NCBI RefSeq assembly: GCF_029227915.1 | Contig: NC_079882.1 | Location: 20,775,001 to 20,839,000 of the forward strand | Direction: 5' to 3' | Source of the DNA: Hydractinia symbiolongicarpus | Taxonomy: Eukaryota; Cnidaria; Hydrozoa; Anthoathecata; Hydractiniidae | DNA length: 64,000 nucleotides | Shown: one piece after another, positions 38,201 through 44,200 of the stretch | Numbering within the stretch: the stretch's first letter is position 1 | Layout of the letters: the number at the start of each line of letters is the position of its first letter | Notes under the pieces: generated by a model | The model's input: the letters and a program-made list of their open reading frames with translations, nothing else | Told to the model about the DNA's origin: nothing | Databases searched by the model: none | Program-made: the position numbers and the translations under genes

Positions 38201-41200
38201 CTGCAACACCGATCCCTGTTTTCGTAAGTTGCCATAGCTGAATCAAATAATTTCATGAAACAAAAATAGTTGTATTAAAATTTGATACATAATGAAAAAA
38301 AATTTTAGGTCAAGGGGGTTGGAGCGATTGGTTTAACAGTACCAGCTGCTCTCAAACGTGTGGTAACGGAACATATCAAAGAAACAGAACGTGTGACAAC
38401 CCTACACCTATTGGAGAAAACAGTTGGTGTGTTAATCTAAATAACATGACTGCCCTAAATGAAACAGGCGCTGTACCATGCCTTTTAGTCGAATGTCCAG
38501 GTAAGTTTGGAAAGTAGAGAGGGTTATGATTGTCTTTTTTAATATACGTGTCCTTCCTTCTGAAATCGGGAAAAGGCTTCAAATTTTCAGGCCATGTATC
38601 AATATTTGTTTCTGTAATAACAATGCTGTAAGGTTTTATAGCTATAATACTATTATCTCTCACCAAAATATCCAGCCTCAACAATTCCTCTTTTAAGTGA
38701 AAAACTAATCCGTGCTACGGTTTTGTAACATTATGCAGAAAAAAAATGACGTAATTATTAAAGTGAAACGTTAGCAGCAAGAAACACAGGACATCACATA
38801 GAATTTTACGTCGTTATTTATAGTACTGCGCTGCACGAACTTTAGCTTCGAATAGCATTTTCTTTTTTGTTTAACCTTTTTAGTCATGTTGGGTAAAACA
38901 TGCAGTTATGATAAGATTTTTTTCAACTGCGTTTGATGAAGGAGACGATGTTACCTTGGAATCTTTTAAGATTTACAAAAGCATATTGTTTGGAAAATAC
39001 AAATAAAGAAAAATTTGCATCCCAATTAAAATTTTACAACCAAAAAAAAAATCACGAGGTTGTAAAAAGTTGGAGCTCGTGAAAGCCATTTATTTATTTA
39101 TTTTTTATAAATTTTTAACTGAAAGATTTTGCTAACTAGATAAAAAGTCAAAATCATTTTTGTACGTTTTAAGGTCCATATTTTCAATAAATAGTAAAGA
39201 AAATTTGAATAAAGAAAAATAATGCATTTATTTGAAAAGCTAAAAAAGGGTTACAATCACCTTAAAGGGAACCTGAAGTATAAATTGATGTCAAGCATAT
39301 ATAATAGAGCTTAACTCTTTTTTGAATTTCCGCGCCCGAAGGCGTAGGAAATTCTTTAAAACCGTCGTTTTTTTTTTGGAGCATTTTTTGAGAAAAAATC
39401 GACCCTGGGATTACACGTTCCTCCGTCACAGATGTAAACTTCGTACCCAAGCTCCCTAACTACTGGGAACTCATCTAAATGACGTTTCAGGACAAAATTT
39501 GTTTTCGACAAAATTTGACACAGCTAACAAAAAAAGTATGCTGAACATAATGATGATATAATAATTTTGATTTTTTGCCACCTTAAATGTCATTTTAGGA
39601 CAAAATTGGTCCAAAAATTAAAGCTACTTCATTTTCAACAAAAATTGGCAAAGTTAACAAAAAAAGTATGCTGAACATAATGGTGACATCGAAATTTTGA
39701 TTTTTGTCACCTAAATGCTATTTTAGGCCAAAATTTAAAAAAAATTAAAATGCTGAAAATGATGGTCACAGCAAACTTTTGATTTTTTGTCAACTAAATG
39801 CCGTTTAAGACCATAAACGTTTCAATCGCAAGACTTTCAACCATGAATGATAGGCTGTATTTTTTGTTAGCAATTTCTTTTAAAATGTGAGTTTATTATG
39901 ACACGTACCGTGAAATACCGTGAAAATATTAGTTTCCGAGATCATAATGGTGTGAAGAATTGACACTTGCTATTTTGACTAAGGAAAATCGAGATTAGGT
40001 GAAAACTTCTTGTTCCACCTGCAATAAAACACTTCGTGATTTCGAACTTATTCTTAGAGATTATTGCTCTTTAATATTTTGAATATGTTTTCGAAGGCTT
40101 CACATAAAAGTAAAGTCTGTTAAAGGAGAACTAACGGAAAAACCTACATATATGTTAGTTAAAACATTCTCATCACAAAAATAACACGGCTTAAAAAAAT
40201 TAATTTTTTCATTTTTTTGTGTCCCAATTTTGTCCCCAAAATCGATAATTAAGGTAACGGTTACCGCCATTATCGAACAAAAGCCAACTTGGTGTGCTGA
40301 AGAAGACAAGCTAAATTCTAATAGAAAAACATTCTCTTAGAAAAAATAATTTCCAATAATTTAACATGCGCAAACAGAAACTCTGAGACTTTTTGTTTCG
40401 CTTTGTTTTCACACTTCATTGCGCATAATCATTTAAACTTTTGTTTTCGAAACTAGCAAATTCAAGCACCTGTCGTCATTCGAGAATTTTTTATATAAAA
40501 AATAACACAACAAACATTTCATAATAAATTCAAATATACACACTTATATTTTTTAATTGATAAACTATGTCCATAACTATATTTATGACAGTGAAAAATT
40601 ATATTCTTTAAAAAATATTTATTTAAAAAAATGATAATCTTCCTGTTTAGCGCTTCCTCGCTCTGTTTACTCAGATTGCGGTTGTTCAGATCCCGGCCAA
40701 GCTCAACAATATAAAAAAAATTACACAGTTTATATGCACACTAAAATGAACATTTTAAGCACAACTTGTTATCAATCGTTAGTTCATCCTTTAATCAAAC
40801 AACAAAGAAACAAAGTTTAACACACTATCTTTTAAAACGTAAAGACCTAGCTCCGTCTTTCGTAATGGATGTTGACGTAAGCAATAATCAATTTTATTCC
40901 AGAGAGTTTAAAATTGTAACATATTTGTTTCTGTTTCTAGTACATGGCGGATGGAGTGAATGGAGCAATTATACAGCATGTTCTCAAACATGCGACAACG
41001 GCACATACTCCCGTAATCGAACGTGCAATAATCCAGCTCCAGCTTTTAATGGTTCGGAATGTTTAGACAGTACCAACACGACAATGTTGTTGATGGAGAA
41101 TGTTACAGAAGTATGTCAAATTGTTGAATGTATAGGTAAGTAATATTTGCATTATTCCATGCATGCTCTGCTTACTGTTCATGCTGCATGAGATATTTTT

Positions 41201-44200
41201 GTAACTTTCATTTTTTAGTACCTGGTGATTGGAGTGATTACGTAAATGTGACAGAATGTTCAAAATCTTGTGGCAATGGTACGGTAACGCAAGAGCGCTA
41301 TTGTAACAACCCGACCCCAAGAGGTGGTGGCATCGCATGTGAAGGTCCAGAAGGACCCGCTCTGTTTCAGAATAAAACACTGTTATGTAACACAAATCCT
41401 TGTCCAGGTACATTTTCCATGTTTTTATATTTGATTTTATTAAATAATCGATTTCTATGTTATCCTAGCAGAATTACCTTCATTATTGAAAATTTAAATA
41501 AGGGCAAAATAATTTGATAAAAAGTATGGTACAGGCAAATTATTTTACCAAAATATTGTAATAGGTTTTCTGTCTATTTTCTACTAAAAACAAGAAAATT
41601 GCAAGCAACATGTATTTTTAATTGTCATGGTGCGTACTTGTAAGGTGGTCAAGAATGAAATATCAGAGCTAGTCAAGAAAGGAATATCAGAGCTAGTCAA
41701 GAAAGGAATATCAGAGCTAGTCAAGAAAGGAATATCAGAGCTAGTCAAGAAAGGAATATCAGAGCTAGTCAAGAAAGGAATATCAGAGCTAGTCAATTAA
41801 GACTAAACGCTATAGTTTCTTTCCAGCTTAGAAATCCAAAGACAACTTTCTATGTTCTAGTGAATGGCACTTGGGGAAACTGGACGGAATATTCGCCATG
41901 TTCGGTTACGTGCGGTAATGGCACAAAGAATAAAAACAGATCGTGTGACAATCCGGCTCCAGCTCATGGAGGATATCCCTGCACGCTTACAAATGGTAGT
42001 ATGGGACTGTTTGAAATGAAATTTATGTCATGTGAAGATGAAGTATGTCCAGGTAAAATAAAGTAGTTCTATCTGCTGCTTAGACAAAATAAACATTCAT
42101 AACAATAAATAAATAATTTTTAAATAAATTATAGTAAACGGAAGTTGGAGTGAGTGGTCTAATGCAACAATGTGTTCAAAGTCATGTGGTAATGGTACGT
42201 ATACGAGGGAACGGTTTTGTAACAACCCTCCTAAAGCCGGGTCTGGCATGGATTGTGTGGGTGGCGACAACACAACGTATGATACCGAAACACTGGACTG
42301 TAATACACACAATTGTCCAAGTAAGTAATTTTTAAAGATTTTTAAGGAATAAATGTAGTGGGTTTCTTTTAAGCTCTTTTAGTTTTTATTGATGTTAAAT
42401 TATACGGAGTCATGTGGATTATGCAGACATATGTATCGTTGACATTTTTAGTTCATGGAAATTGGACAGAGTGGTCCTCATATAGCGATTGTTCAGTTAC
42501 GTGTGGTAATGGAACCAAAGAAAGAAATCGAACCTGCACTGATCCCCCTCCACAATTTGGTGGCGATGAGTGCATGATGATGAATACATCACGTGGTCTG
42601 GTTGAATATAATTCAACACAATGCAACCGTGTTATGTGCCCAAGTAAACGAAACATTTTTTGACCATACACTTATTTTTTTTCTTTTCGCAAGAACAGTT
42701 TTATCTGAACAACGAACCTTAAGTAAATGCTTGACTACATAACGTGCTGGAAATATAAAAATTGTTTCAGGCTGAACACGCGGGGAAAAAATAAGACTTG
42801 TTTTAAAAACCATAATTAAACAGTTTTAGTCTGAACTTTCACTTTTTTCTCCTCTGTTTGTTATTCTTTTTAGAGTTGCTAGAATCACCCTACTAAATCA
42901 TAAGCAACAAATCCAGTCCGTTTCTTTCATATTTGTTGAAATTTTTGTCCCATATTTTCATACTTTCGTACTCCTTTTAGTTCATGGCGGATGGAACGAT
43001 TGGTATAACTCAACATGTAATGCAACTTGCGGTGGTGGCTATATAACGGCCTCTCGAGAATGTGAGAATCCACCACCTAATTACGGCGGTAATAATTGTA
43101 CGAACTCCAAAGGTGTTGAGCAAACTGGGATTGAAATGATTGTGAATTCATGTAACAACCACTCGTGTCCAGGTTAATAATAATTTTACTTTATTGGTTT
43201 TTTAATAATGTAATTTGAAAAAGTTGATTATGGTTTAATATGGATAAATACTATTGTGGGATGTCCTTGAATCTGAATCGCAAATATGAGAGCTTTAATT
43301 AGCCTGTAGCTGGCGTAAATTCTATTTGGTGAAGTGAGGCCTTATAAAAAGAATTAACTTGGAACCTATCAGATATACTCCAATGTTTTGTGTTTCTAAG
43401 TTCCGAATTTTTTTTCGTCACTTTGTTTTAGTTGATAATTAAAAACTTATTTATCATGCTGCATAGGAGCATCTTACTTTAAGCAAAAAAATGTTCGATG
43501 TGTAAGGTTACGGATAAGGGAGAACGTATTTACAAAGTGCTGTTTACATTTGAGTCTTTTTTAATGTTTTCTTAGTTCATGGAAACTGGAGTACTTGGTC
43601 TGGTTATACGGCGTGCAGTTTGACATGCGGAAATGGTACTAAGTCTAGAAATCGTACGTGTAATAATCCTGTCCCCATGTATGGTGGTCTGCTATGCAAT
43701 TTAACAGATGGTACGAATGGATTAGAAGAGATAGAGACAATGGATTGTTTCGAAGCGCACTGTCCCGGTTAGCCTCACACTTGTTGTACTCTCAACCTTT
43801 TTTTTTAATTTATTTAGGATAAAAAGCTTTTTCTCATTTGGGTATTTAAAAACATTTCCAAAAAACAAAAAAACCTCATGGTTTACTAACATGTTATAGA
43901 TCCATATGATTGTTCGTTTGAATCTTCCCCGAATACGAAGACAATGTGCAATTTCACAATTGATGGTACAAATAACAGATGGTCATTACATACTGGTAGA
44001 ACTGACACTCGCGACACTGGTCCATACAATGACCACACATACGGTATGTTTTTGCTGGAATTTTTTATAACATGCCAATGCCTGCTCACGCAATGAGCAT
44101 TATATATACAATTCTTATTTTACAGGAAATTCTTCGGGATATTATCTGTACTTTGAAGCTTCGGGTTTTAATCCTGTTACTGACGTGAGATACCCTGCCG

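Noticed and set aside
41584-41796. Minus-strand frame of repeated SDIPFLTS
   Set aside because: Translation of the 24-bp minisatellite on the antisense strand; intronic.
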